Assembly (NCBI RefSeq): GCF_036607905.1
Contig: NZ_CP144555.1
Coordinates: 4,712,001-4,776,000 of the forward strand
Length of the DNA: 64,000 nt
From: Streptomyces sp. SCSIO 75703
GTDB taxonomy: Bacteria; Actinomycetota; Actinomycetes; Streptomycetales; Streptomycetaceae
Direction: 5' to 3'
Shown: in pieces, positions 25,857 through 34,612 of the stretch
Layout: the number at the start of each line of letters is the position of its first letter
Position numbering within the stretch: position 1 is the stretch's first letter
Translations under genes and position numbers: made by a program
The notes under the pieces: model-generated
What the model saw: the letters and a program-made list of their open reading frames with translations, nothing else
Database searches by the model: none
What the model was told of the DNA's origin: nothing

Positions 25857-28085
25857 ATGGGGGCCATTCCTACCCAACGGGAGAACGCCTCCCGTGCCCT
25901 CGAGGCGCCCGCGCCCGCGGGCCGGGCCCCGGCGTGGGAGTGCGCGCGGGCGCACACCACGCTGCTCGGCAGCTCCCTCGCGCCCGGCGCCGCCCGCGCA
26001 CTGGTCCGGGCGGCCCTCGCCGACTGGTCCGGCAGCGGACTGCCCGGCACCGAGCGGCTGACCGACCGCCTCGCCGCCGACGCCCTGGTGGTCGCCAGCG
26101 AACTGGTCACCAACGCCGTCGTACACGCCGGCACCGACGTGGAACTGGTCTGCCGGCTGGAGGAGACGGGCGCGATCGTCATCGAGGCGACCGACCGGCA
26201 CCCCGCCCGCGCCCCGCGGGGCGGCGAGCCCGAGCCGCTGCCGGAGGCCCCGGAGCACGGGCGCGGCCTGCGGCTCGTCGCCACCCTCTCCGACGCCTGG
26301 GGCATCACCTACCGCACGGGCGCCAAGACCGTCTGGGCGCGACTGCCCCCGGCGGATGGCGCCGGGCCCGAGAGCGCCTACGCCGGGGGTGCCGGGTTAC
26401 CGGGCGGCGTCGCGGCCCGTCAGGCGCCGGGGGAGGCGGGCGCGGCGGGCGCCGCCGGGCCCGCGCCGGAGACGGCGGCCGGGCACAGCCCCGCACCGGC
26501 GGCACCGGCGGTGACGTCCGTGGCACCGGTGGCCCCCGATGCACTGGCGAAGCCGACGGGACCGGCGGAGGCGGCGTATCCGGCGACGGCCGACGGCCCG
26601 CCCCCGGCGTCCGCCCCGGACGGGGCCGGGAGCACGCCGTCCGGCCCCCGCACGGACGCGCCGCCGGACGCGCGCGCCGGCGGCCCCGGCGCCCCCCTGG
26701 ACGCCGAGGCCCCCGCGTCCGGCCCCGGCACCGGCCGGTCCGCCCACCGCCCGCCCGTCGGCCGGGACCGCGAGTGGCTCGGCAGGGGCGCGCTCTCCTT
26801 CCTCGCCGAGGCGTCCGACCTGCTGGCCGGGCAGCTCGACGAGGACCTCATCGCCTCCCTCACCGGGCAGCTCGTCGTCCCCCGCCTCGCCGACTGGTGC
26901 GCCGTCTGGCTGGAGGACGAGTCGCTGGGCCGCGCCGCCTGGGGCGACGAGACCGGCGCCACCGCCGGCGCCCGGCTGACCGGCGTCTGGCACGGCAGCG
27001 AGCACCGCGTCGAGGACCTGCGCCTGGCCCTGGAGAAGGAGCCGCCGCGCGCCCGCGAACCCTGGCGTTCCGGTCCCGTCGAGCACCCGTGGCCGGCCGG
27101 CGCCCTCGGCCCGCGCGGCACGTACGGCACGGCGCTCGCCTACCGCCTCGTGGCCGGCGGCCGGCCGCTCGGCACCCTGGTCCTCGGCCGCTGCGGCACC
27201 GGCCGCTTCCCCGACGAGATCAGCGGCCTGGTCGAGGACCTCGGACGCCGGGTGGCGCTCGCCATCGGCACCGCCCGCCAGTACGCGCGCCAGGCCACCA
27301 TCAGCGCCGTCCTCCAGCGCGGTCTGCTGCCCGGCGCCGTCGCCGAGATCCCCGGCGTGCGCAGCTCCCTCGTCTACGAACCCTGGGACGAGGACGGCCC
27401 CAGCGGCGACTTCTACGACCTCTTCCCGGCCGGCGCGGGCCGCTGGTGCTTCGCCGTCGGCGACGTCCAGGGCAAGGGCCCGGAGGCCGCCGTCGTCATC
27501 GGCCTCGCCCGGCCCTGGCTGCGCCTGCTGGCCCGCGAGGGCTACGACGTACCGGACGTCCTCGACCGCCTCAACCAGCTCCTCCTGGACGACGCCACCG
27601 AGGCCGCCGACGCCGCCGCCCGCGCGCTGGTGGCCGTCGGCGGCCCACCGGTTGCCCCGGGCGACGGACCGCAGACCCGCTTCCTCTCCCTCCTCTACGG
27701 CGAACTCGTCCCCGTGGAGGGCGGCGTCCGCTGCACCCTCGCCTCCGCCGGCCACCCCCTGCCCCTGCTCCTCGGCCCCGACGGAGGGGTCCGCGTGGTC
27801 GCCCCGCCGCAGACCCTGCTCGGCGTCGTCGAGGACGCGACGTACACCAGCGAGACCTTCGAGCTGCGCGGCGGCGAGACGCTGCTGTGCGTCACCGACG
27901 GGGTCACCGAGCGGCGCTCCGGCAGCCGCCAGTTCGACGACGGCGACGGGCTCGCCGCCGCCCTCGCCGGGTGCGCGGGGCTGGACGCCGACCGGATCGC
28001 CGAGCGCATCAGACGCCTGGTGCACGAGTTCGGCGACCGCCCGCCCGAGGACGACCTGGCGCTCCTGGTGCTCCAGGCGGAGTAG
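25857..28085 (+). CDS. SpoIIE-type PP2C phosphatase fused to HATPase anti-sigma-like domain
   Basis: A 742-residue protein from ATG 25857. Residues 30-165 are an RsbW-like HATPase domain (VASELVTNAVVHAGTDVELV, an EHGRGLRLVATLSDAWG G-box). Residues 170-305 are a long Ala/Pro/Gly-rich linker. Residues 310-480 look like a GAF sensor (LADWCAVWLEDES, LGRRVALAIG). Residues 495-740 are a SpoIIE/PP2C domain with metal ligands in PSGDFYDLFPA and GDVQGKGPEAA, ending DDLALLVLQAE. Kinase and phosphatase in one chain suggest control of an anti-sigma-factor antagonist in a stress or development sigma cascade. Confidence 0.92.
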   Translation: MGAIPTQRENASRALEAPAPAGRAPAWECARAHTTLLGSSLAPGAARALVRAALADWSGSGLPGTERLTDRLAADALVVASELVTNAVVHAGTDVELVCRLEETGAIVIEATDRHPARAPRGGEPEPLPEAPEHGRGLRLVATLSDAWGITYRTGAKTVWARLPPADGAGPESAYAGGAGLPGGVAARQAPGEAGAAGAAGPAPETAAGHSPAPAAPAVTSVAPVAPDALAKPTGPAEAAYPATADGPPPASAPDGAGSTPSGPRTDAPPDARAGGPGAPLDAEAPASGPGTGRSAHRPPVGRDREWLGRGALSFLAEASDLLAGQLDEDLIASLTGQLVVPRLADWCAVWLEDESLGRAAWGDETGATAGARLTGVWHGSEHRVEDLRLALEKEPPRAREPWRSGPVEHPWPAGALGPRGTYGTALAYRLVAGGRPLGTLVLGRCGTGRFPDEISGLVEDLGRRVALAIGTARQYARQATISAVLQRGLLPGAVAEIPGVRSSLVYEPWDEDGPSGDFYDLFPAGAGRWCFAVGDVQGKGPEAAVVIGLARPWLRLLAREGYDVPDVLDRLNQLLLDDATEAADAAARALVAVGGPPVAPGDGPQTRFLSLLYGELVPVEGGVRCTLASAGHPLPLLLGPDGGVRVVAPPQTLLGVVEDATYTSETFELRGGETLLCVTDGVTERRSGSRQFDDGDGLAAALAGCAGLDADRIAERIRRLVHEFGDRPPEDDLALLVLQAE

Positions 28086-28103
28086 CGGCGGGCGTGCGGG
28101 ACA

Positions 28104-29345
28104 ATGGAGGGCATGCCCTCCGCACTCCCCGACGGCGACCCCGTCCCCGCCGACGGCGCCCTGCCCGCGTCCGCGCTCGCCGGGGCCGCCGGCCGGCCCC
28201 TCGGCTTCTACCTGCACGTCCCGTACTGCGCCACCCGCTGCGGCTACTGCGACTTCAACACCTACACCGCGTCCGAGCTGCGCGGCAGCGGCGGCGCCCT
28301 GGCCTCCCGCGACACCTACGCCGCGACCCTCACCGACGAGGTCCGCCTCGCCCGCAAGGTCCTCGGCGACGACCCCCGCGAGGTGCGGACCGTCTTCGTC
28401 GGCGGCGGCACCCCCACCCTGCTGCCGGCCGCCGACCTGGTCCGGATGCTGCGCGCGATCCGCGAGGAGTTCGGGCTGGCGGCGGACGCGGAGGTCACCA
28501 CGGAGGCCAACCCGGAGTCCGTCGGCCCTGCCTACCTGGCCGAACTGCGGGAGGGCGGCTTCGACCGGATCTCCTTCGGCATGCAGAGCGCCCGCCCGCA
28601 CGTACTGCGGGTGCTGGACCGCACGCACACCCCGGGCCGCCCCGAGGAGTGCGTGGCCGAGGCCCGCGCGGCCGGTTTCGCGCACGTCAACCTCGACCTG
28701 ATCTACGGCACCCCCGGCGAGTCCGACGACGACTGGCGGGCCTCGCTGGACGCCGCGCTCGGCGCCGGACCCGACCACGTGTCCGCGTACGCGCTCATCG
28801 TCGAGGAGGGCACGCGGCTCGCCCGGCGCATCCGGCGTGGCGAGGTCCCCATGACCGACGACGACGTCCACGCCGACCGGTACCTGATCGCCGAGGAGAT
28901 GCTGTCGGCGGCCGGATTCGACTGGTACGAGGTGTCCAACTGGGCCGCCTCCGAGGCGGGCCGCTGCCGCCACAACGAGCTGTACTGGACGGGCGCCGAC
29001 TGGTGGGGCGCGGGCCCCGGCGCCCACAGCCACGTGGGCGGGGTCCGCTGGTGGAACGTGAAGCACCCCGCCGCCTACGCCGCCGCCCTCGCCGAGGGCC
29101 GCTCGCCCGGCGCCGGCCGCGAACTGCTGACCGACGAGGACCGGCGGGTGGAGCGCGTGCTGCTGGAGCTGCGGCTGCGCGAAGGCGTCCCGCTCGGCCT
29201 GCTGCGGCCGGCCGGGCTCGCCGCCGCCCGCCGCGCGCTCGCCGACGGACTGCTGCGCGGCGGCCCGTACGAGGAGGGGCGCGCGGCGCTCACCCTGCGC
29301 GGCCGTCTGCTGGCCGACGCGGTGGTCCGCGACCTGGTCGACTGA
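28104..29345 (+). CDS. hemW: Radical-SAM heme chaperone HemW (coproporphyrinogen III oxidase-like)
   Basis: A 413-residue protein, ATG at 28104; ATG 28113 (MPSALPDGD) is equally possible because GGAGGG lies between the two. The radical-SAM cluster is YCATRCGYCDFNTY, with VGGGTPTLL, ISFGMQSARPHVLRVL, NLDLIYGTPGE and the C-terminal HemN-like region (YEVSNWAASEAGRCRHNELY). HemW binds heme and delivers it to respiratory enzymes; many annotations wrongly call it HemN. The downstream DUF3097 gene is convergent. Confidence 0.92.
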   Translation: MEGMPSALPDGDPVPADGALPASALAGAAGRPLGFYLHVPYCATRCGYCDFNTYTASELRGSGGALASRDTYAATLTDEVRLARKVLGDDPREVRTVFVGGGTPTLLPAADLVRMLRAIREEFGLAADAEVTTEANPESVGPAYLAELREGGFDRISFGMQSARPHVLRVLDRTHTPGRPEECVAEARAAGFAHVNLDLIYGTPGESDDDWRASLDAALGAGPDHVSAYALIVEEGTRLARRIRRGEVPMTDDDVHADRYLIAEEMLSAAGFDWYEVSNWAASEAGRCRHNELYWTGADWWGAGPGAHSHVGGVRWWNVKHPAAYAAALAEGRSPGAGRELLTDEDRRVERVLLELRLREGVPLGLLRPAGLAAARRALADGLLRGGPYEEGRAALTLRGRLLADAVVRDLVD

Positions 29346-29464
29346 GCCGGACGGTACGGGGGCCGGCGCGAGGGCCGGTCAGGGCGCCGTCGGCGCCGGA
29401 CCCCGGGCCGACCGCGGCGCGGGCCGGTCGGGGCGCGTCGCGGGCCGGTCGGGCCGCGGCCCCC

Positions 29465-29567
29465 GGGCGACCCGCCGACCGGTCAGGGCGCCGTCCTGTG
29501 GGCGACCCGCCGTCGCGTCAGGCGCCGTCCCCTGGGCGACCGCCGTCGGGTCAGGGGGCCGTCACGT
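29465..29567. repeat. Approximately 34-bp tandem repeat at the 3' end of the DUF3097 gene
   Basis: Three consecutive units beginning GGGCGACC (starts 29465, 29500 and 29534) of 34-35 bp each repeat the last codons of the DUF3097 gene: each contains a complement of T-A-P-stop. A fourth partial copy occurs near 29,374-29,398. The terminal coding segment has evidently been duplicated downstream several times. Confidence 0.65.
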
Positions 29568-30351
29568 GGTCGATGAGGCGTTCCACGCTGCCGAGCAGCG
29601 ACGGCTCCAGGTCCTTGTACGACCGCACCCGGCCGAGGATCGCCTGCCAGGCCGCGCCCGTGTTCTCCGGCCAGCCCAGTGCCCGGCACACCCCCGTCTT
29701 CCAGTCCTGGCCGCGCGGCACCCGGGGCCAGCCGGGGATGCCCAGCGAGGACGGCTTCACGGCCTCCCAGACGTCGATGTACGGGTGGCCCACCACGAGC
29801 GCGTGCTCGCTGGTGACCGACTCCGCGATCCGCCACTCCTTCGTGCCCGGCACCAGATGGTCCACCAGGACGCCGAGGCGGGCGTCCGGGCCGGGCGCGA
29901 AGGCGTCGACGATCGCGGGGAGGTCGTCGACGCCCTCCAGGTACTCCACGACCACGCCCTCGACGCGCAGGTCGTCGCCCCAGACCTTCTCGACCAGCTC
30001 GGCGTCGTGCCGGCCCTCCACGTAGATGCGGCCGGCCCGTGCCACCCGGGCGCGCGCGCCGGGCACCGCCACCGAGCCGGACGCCGTCCGCGTGGGCCGT
30101 ACCGGGCCGGAGGGCGGCCGTACCAGCGTCACCGCCCTGCCCTCCAGCAGGAACCCGCGGGGCTCCATCGGGAAGACCCGGCGCTTGCCGAAGCGGTCCT
30201 CCAGGGTCACGGTGCCCGCCTCGCAGCCGGTCACCGCGCCGCAGAAGCCGGTGCCGGGCTCCTCGACCACGAGTCCGGGCTCGGCCGGCACCTCCGGCAC
30301 GGGCTGCGGCTTCTTCCACGGCGGGGTCAGATCGGCGGAGTACTGGCGCAT
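29551..30351 (-). CDS. DUF3097 protein (TOPRIM-like)
   Basis: A 266-residue protein with ATG at the complement of 30349-30351 (MRQYSADLTPPWKKPQPVPE). It matches the actinobacterial DUF3097 family. A TOPRIM-like core is visible: RIYVEGRHDAELVEKVWGDD (acidic residue after the first strand) and GVLVDHLVPGTKEWRI, compatible with metal-dependent nucleic acid or nucleotidyl chemistry. Ends SVERLIDHVTAP. It is 34 bp downstream of the metallo-hydrolase gene on the same strand, a likely two-gene operon. Function is unknown. Confidence 0.8.
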   Translation of the reverse strand: MRQYSADLTPPWKKPQPVPEVPAEPGLVVEEPGTGFCGAVTGCEAGTVTLEDRFGKRRVFPMEPRGFLLEGRAVTLVRPPSGPVRPTRTASGSVAVPGARARVARAGRIYVEGRHDAELVEKVWGDDLRVEGVVVEYLEGVDDLPAIVDAFAPGPDARLGVLVDHLVPGTKEWRIAESVTSEHALVVGHPYIDVWEAVKPSSLGIPGWPRVPRGQDWKTGVCRALGWPENTGAAWQAILGRVRSYKDLEPSLLGSVERLIDHVTAP

Positions 30352-30385
30352 TCTGCCGACGATACGAGGAACGGACCGGACGTGA

Positions 30386-31111
30386 TCACCGCGACACGCC
30401 GAAGCGGACCGCCAGGGCGTCGCGCTGCGCGCGCACGAACGCCGCGTCGACCACCGCCCCGTGGCCCGGAACGTACCGGGCGTCCTCGCCACCGAGCGCG
30501 AGCAGCCGGTCCAGGGCGGCCGGCCAGCGCGACGGCACCGCGTCCGGGCCCGCCTGCGGGGGCCCGGACTCCTCGACGAGGTCCCCGCAGAGGACCACCG
30601 CCGGATCGCCCGGCACCAGCACCGCCAGGTCGTGGCCGGTGTGCCCGGGGCCCACGGCGGCCAGCACCGCCCGCGCCCCGCCGCCGAGGTCCAGCGTCAC
30701 TTCGCCCTCCGTCTCCCGCACGGCCCCGGGCAGCGCGTCCGCCGCCTCCCGCGCCGCGCGCGCGTCCAGGCCGTGCGCCACCGCGTCCGCGACCAGCTCC
30801 TCCCGGCCCCCGGTCAGCGCCGCGCCCACGCCCGGGGCCCCGTACACCCGCGCGTCCGGGAACGCCCCCGCCCCCAGGACGTGGTCGAAGTGCGCGTGGG
30901 TCAGCGCGAGATGCGTCACACGCGCCCCCGCCGTCCGCTCCGCCCACGCCCGTACCCCGGCCCCCTCGGCCAGGCACGACCCGGCGTCCACCGCGAGGAC
31001 GCCGCCCGCCCCGAGGACCAGCCCCACCGTGCAGTCCCAGCCCGGCAGCCGCCGCCGTACCACGTGGGCCGTGATCCTCTCCCACCCCGGCTCTTCCCAA
31101 GTCACCGTCAT
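30386..31111 (-). CDS. Metallo-beta-lactamase-fold hydrolase
   Basis: A 241-residue protein from ATG at the complement of 31109-31111 (MTVTWEEPGWERITAHVVRR). The metal ligands are ALTHAHFDHVLG, then GPGHTGHDLAVLV, VLCGDLVEE and YVPGHGAVVD, as in glyoxalase II/MBL-fold hydrolases. No secretion signal is seen. The substrate is unknown; the compact form without a lid domain resembles MBL proteins acting on thioesters or small lactones. It is divergent from hrcA, with about 160 bp of shared promoter region. Confidence 0.8.
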   Translation of the reverse strand: MTVTWEEPGWERITAHVVRRRLPGWDCTVGLVLGAGGVLAVDAGSCLAEGAGVRAWAERTAGARVTHLALTHAHFDHVLGAGAFPDARVYGAPGVGAALTGGREELVADAVAHGLDARAAREAADALPGAVRETEGEVTLDLGGGARAVLAAVGPGHTGHDLAVLVPGDPAVVLCGDLVEESGPPQAGPDAVPSRWPAALDRLLALGGEDARYVPGHGAVVDAAFVRAQRDALAVRFGVSR

Positions 31112-31206
31112 GCGGCGACGCTAGCGGTCCGGTCACCCCGCGCGACGGCGTGTGCCCCGGCCTTGCCCGGGGCGTACCCGACGGCCGTACACTGGGCCCG
31201 GGAAGA

Positions 31207-31233
31207 CTGGCACTCGAACACGGTGAGTGCCAG
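31207..31233 (+). promoter_or_regulatory. CIRCE operator (HrcA binding site)
   Basis: CTGGCACTC-N9-GAGTGCCAG, a perfect 9+9 inverted repeat matching the CIRCE consensus at the conserved inner positions (GCACTC / GAGTGC). It lies 41 bp before the hrcA start. HrcA bound here would repress its own heat-shock operon (autoregulation). Confidence 0.92.
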
Positions 31234-31274
31234 GGGGAACACCGGGCGAAGGCGATCTGGAGGTGTGTTGCGCG

Positions 31275-32291
31275 ATGCTCAGTGAACGCAGGCTCCAGGT
31301 GCTGCGCGCCATCGTCCAGGACTACGTGGGCACGGAGGAGCCGGTCGGCTCCAAGGCGCTCACCGAGCGGCACAACCTCGGCGTCTCCCCGGCCACCGTG
31401 CGCAACGACATGGCGGCCCTGGAGGACGAGGGGTTCATCGCCCAGCCGCACACCAGCGCCGGGCGCATCCCGACCGACAAGGGCTACCGGCTGTTCGTCG
31501 ACAAACTGGCCGGCGTCAAGCCGATGACCGCGCCCGAGCGGCGGGCCATCCAGGGCTTCCTGGACGGCGCCGTCGACCTCGACGACGTGGTGGCCCGCAC
31601 CGTGCGGCTGCTGGCGCAGCTCACGCGGCAGGTCGCGGTCGTGCAGTACCCGTCGCTGACCCGTTCGACGGTGCGCCACGTGGAACTGCTCGCGCTGGCG
31701 CCTGCGCGGCTGATGCTCGTGCTGATCACGGACACCGGCCGGGTCGAGCAGCGGATGGTGGACTGCCCGGCGCCGTTCGGGGAGGCGTCCCTCGCCGACC
31801 TGCGGGCACGGCTCAACAGCCGGGTCGCGGGCCGCCGGTTCACGGACGTGCCGGGCCTGGTCGAGGATCTGCCCGAGGCGTTCGAGGCCGAGGACCGCGG
31901 TACGGTCTCCACCGTGCTCTCCACTCTCCTGGAGACGCTGGTCGAGGAGAACGAGGAGCGGCTCATGATCGGCGGGACCGCCAATCTGACCCGCTTCGGG
32001 CACGATTTCCCCCTGGTGATCCGCCCCGTCCTGGAGGCGCTGGAGGAGCAGGTCGTGCTCCTCAAGCTGCTCGGCGAGGCGCAGGAACCGGGCGTCACCG
32101 TGCGCATCGGTCACGAGAACGCCCACGAAGGACTCAACTCCACGTCCGTCGTGTCGGTGGGCTACGGTTCGGGCGGCGAGGCGGTTGCCAAGCTCGGCGT
32201 GGTCGGTCCGACCCGCATGGACTACCCGGGAACGATGGGAGCGGTACGCGCAGTGGCACGGTACGTCGGACAGATCCTGGCGGAGTCTTAG
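31275..32291 (+). CDS. hrcA: Heat-inducible transcriptional repressor HrcA
   Basis: A 338-residue protein from ATG 31275 (MLSERRLQVLRAIVQDYVGT). The winged helix (EEPVGSKALTERHNLGVSPA then TVRNDMAALEDEGFI), HTSAGRIPTDKGYRLFVD and the GAF-like dimerisation region (EENEERLMIGGTANLTRF, MDYPGTMGAVRAV) are all standard. It represses heat-shock genes through CIRCE elements and depends on GroEL for activity. It immediately precedes dnaJ without a gap and carries its own CIRCE upstream. Confidence 0.97.
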   Translation: MLSERRLQVLRAIVQDYVGTEEPVGSKALTERHNLGVSPATVRNDMAALEDEGFIAQPHTSAGRIPTDKGYRLFVDKLAGVKPMTAPERRAIQGFLDGAVDLDDVVARTVRLLAQLTRQVAVVQYPSLTRSTVRHVELLALAPARLMLVLITDTGRVEQRMVDCPAPFGEASLADLRARLNSRVAGRRFTDVPGLVEDLPEAFEAEDRGTVSTVLSTLLETLVEENEERLMIGGTANLTRFGHDFPLVIRPVLEALEEQVVLLKLLGEAQEPGVTVRIGHENAHEGLNSTSVVSVGYGSGGEAVAKLGVVGPTRMDYPGTMGAVRAVARYVGQILAES

Positions 32292-33431
32292 GTGGCCACG
32301 GACTACTACGCCGTACTCGGCGTGCGACGCGACGCGTCCCAGGACGAGATCAAGAAGGCGTTCCGCCGGCTCGCGCGCGAGCTGCACCCGGACGTCAACC
32401 CCGATCCGAAGACGCAGGAGCGTTTCAAGGAGATCAACGCCGCCTACGAGGTGTTGTCGGACCCGCAGAAGAAGCAGGTCTACGACCTCGGCGGAGACCC
32501 CCTCTCGCAGGCCGGCGCCGCCGGTGGCGCGGGCGGCTTCGGCGCGGGCGGCTTCGGGAACTTCTCGGACATCATGGACGCCTTCTTCGGCACGGCGTCG
32601 CAGCGCGGGCCGCGCTCGCGCACCCGCCGGGGCCAGGACGCCATGATCCGCATCGAGGTCGAGCTGGACGAGGCGGCCTTCGGCACGACCAAGGACATCC
32701 AGGTCGACACGGCCGTCGTCTGCAACACCTGCAACGGTGAGGGCGCCGCGCCCGGCACCTCCGCGCAGACCTGCGACATGTGCCGCGGCCGGGGCGAGGT
32801 CTCCCAGGTCACCCGGTCCTTCCTGGGCCAGGTCATGACCTCGCGGCCCTGCCCGCAGTGCCAGGGCTTCGGCACCGTGGTGCCCACCCCGTGCCCCGAG
32901 TGCGCGGGCGACGGCCGCATCCGCTCCCGCCGCACCCTGACGGTGAAGATCCCGGCCGGTGTGGACAACGGCACCCGCATCCAGCTCGCCGGCGAGGGCG
33001 AGGTCGGCCCCGGCGGCGGCCCGGCCGGCGACCTGTACGTCGAGATCCACGAACTGCCCCACCAGACCTTCCAGCGGCGCGGCGACGACCTGCACTGCAC
33101 GGTCACCATCCCGATGACCGCGGCGGCCCTCGGCACCAAAGTGCCCCTGGAGACCCTGGACGGCCTGGAGGAGGTCGACATCCGGCCCGGCACCCAGTCC
33201 GGCCAGTCGATCCCGCTGCACGGCCGCGGCGTCACGCACCTGCGCGGCGGCGGCCGGGGCGACCTCATCGTCCACGTCGAGGTGACCACCCCCACCAAGC
33301 TCGACCCCGAACAGGAGCGCCTGCTGCGCGAGTTGTCGAAGCTGCGCGGTGAGGAACGCCCGCAAGGCCAGTTCCAGCCCGGCCAGCAGGGACTCTTCTC
33401 CCGGCTCAAGGACGCCTTCAACGGCCGCTGA
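32292..33431 (+). CDS. dnaJ: Molecular chaperone DnaJ (second homologue, hrcA-linked)
   Basis: A 379-residue type I J-protein from GTG 32292, directly abutting the hrcA stop. J-domain with HPD in RELHPDVNPDPK (residue 36), Gly-rich linker (GGAGGFGAGGFG), four CxxCxGxG-type zinc motifs (CNTCNGEG, CDMCRGRG, CPQCQGFG, CPECAGDG) and C-terminal substrate-binding domains. It stimulates DnaK ATPase and holds unfolded proteins. In Streptomyces the hrcA-linked copy is usually called dnaJ2. Co-regulated through the CIRCE site upstream of hrcA. Confidence 0.96.
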   Translation: MATDYYAVLGVRRDASQDEIKKAFRRLARELHPDVNPDPKTQERFKEINAAYEVLSDPQKKQVYDLGGDPLSQAGAAGGAGGFGAGGFGNFSDIMDAFFGTASQRGPRSRTRRGQDAMIRIEVELDEAAFGTTKDIQVDTAVVCNTCNGEGAAPGTSAQTCDMCRGRGEVSQVTRSFLGQVMTSRPCPQCQGFGTVVPTPCPECAGDGRIRSRRTLTVKIPAGVDNGTRIQLAGEGEVGPGGGPAGDLYVEIHELPHQTFQRRGDDLHCTVTIPMTAAALGTKVPLETLDGLEEVDIRPGTQSGQSIPLHGRGVTHLRGGGRGDLIVHVEVTTPTKLDPEQERLLRELSKLRGEERPQGQFQPGQQGLFSRLKDAFNGR

Positions 33432-33526
33432 TCCGGACCGCCGCACTCCCCCTCGTGGATGACCACGGCATATGCCGATGGAAGGGTGGCTGCGAACCGG
33501 CGGGGAGGACGTGACACCATGCCGTC

Positions 33527-34612
33527 ATGTCCTCCGCGCTGACCGGTCTCACCCCGTACCCGATCGTGCAGGCGCCCATGGCCGGCGGCGTCTCGGTGCC
33601 GCAGCTCGCCGGCGCGGTCTGCGAGGCGGGCGGGCTGGGCTTCCTCGCGGCCGGGTACAAGACCGCGGACGGCATGTACCAGGAGATCAAACAGCTCCGC
33701 GGACTGACCGGCCGCCCCTTCGGCGTCAACCTCTTCATGCCGCAGCCGGAGACCGCCGACCCCGCCGCCGTCGGCGTCTACGCCGAGCAGCTCGCCGGCG
33801 AGGCCGCCTGGTACGAGACCGAGCTGGGCGACCCCGACAACGGCCGCGACGACAACTACGACGCCAAACTCGCCGTGCTCCTCGACGATCCCGTCCCGGT
33901 CGTCTCCTTCCACTTCGGCGTGCCCGCCCCCGAGGACCTGGAGGCGCTGCGCCGCGTCGGCACCGTCACCCTGGTCTCGGCGACCACCGCCGAGGAGGCG
34001 CGGGCCGTGGAACGGGCCGGCGCCGACGCGGTGATCGCCCAGGGCGCGGAGGCGGGCGGCCACCAGGGCACCCACCGGGACAACCCGGAGACCGGCGGCG
34101 CCGGGACCGGGCTGCTCTCCCTGGTCGCGCAGGTCCGCGAGGCGGTCTCCCTGCCCGTCGTCGCCGCCGGGGGGCTCATGCGCGGCGCGCAGATCGCCGC
34201 CGTCCTCGCCGCGGGCGCCGGCGCGGCCCAGCTCGGCACCGCCTTCCTCGCCACCCCCGAGTCCGGCGCCCACCCCCTGCACAAGGCGGCGCTGACCAAC
34301 CCGCTCTACGTCCGCACCGAACTGACCCGCGCCTTCTCCGGCCGCCCCGCCCGCGGCCTGGTCAACCGCTTCGTGCGCGAGCACGGCCCCTACGCCCCCG
34401 CCGCCTACCCCGAGGTCCACCACCTCACCGCCCCGCTGCGCAAGGCGGCGGCGAAGGCGGGCGACGCGCAGGGCATGGCGCTGTGGTCCGGACAGGGCCA
34501 CCGCATGGCCCGGGACCTGCCCGCGGGCCGGCTGGTGGAGGTACTGGTGGAGGAACTCACCGCCGCCCAGGTCGAGTTGACGGAATTCGTAACGGGAGGA
34601 TCGGGCCGATGA
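33527..34612 (+). CDS. Nitronate monooxygenase (FMN-dependent 2-nitropropane dioxygenase family)
   Basis: A 361-residue TIM-barrel flavoprotein from ATG 33527. Family features: YPIVQAPMAGGVSVPQLAGA, GFLAAGYKTADG, FGVNLFMPQPE, the catalytic-loop EAGGHQGTH with the conserved His, PVVAAGGLMRGAQIAAVLAA and LGTAFLATPESGAH. It oxidises propionate-3-nitronate-type toxins or nitroalkanes using FMN. It overlaps rsmE by four bases (ATGA), a coupling frequently seen in streptomycetes. Confidence 0.92.
   Translation: MSSALTGLTPYPIVQAPMAGGVSVPQLAGAVCEAGGLGFLAAGYKTADGMYQEIKQLRGLTGRPFGVNLFMPQPETADPAAVGVYAEQLAGEAAWYETELGDPDNGRDDNYDAKLAVLLDDPVPVVSFHFGVPAPEDLEALRRVGTVTLVSATTAEEARAVERAGADAVIAQGAEAGGHQGTHRDNPETGGAGTGLLSLVAQVREAVSLPVVAAGGLMRGAQIAAVLAAGAGAAQLGTAFLATPESGAHPLHKAALTNPLYVRTELTRAFSGRPARGLVNRFVREHGPYAPAAYPEVHHLTAPLRKAAAKAGDAQGMALWSGQGHRMARDLPAGRLVEVLVEELTAAQVELTEFVTGGSGR

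Noticed and set aside
30327..33446. An open minus-strand frame of over 1,000 codons opposite hrcA-dnaJ
   Set aside because: Shadow of real genes with known motifs on the other strand.
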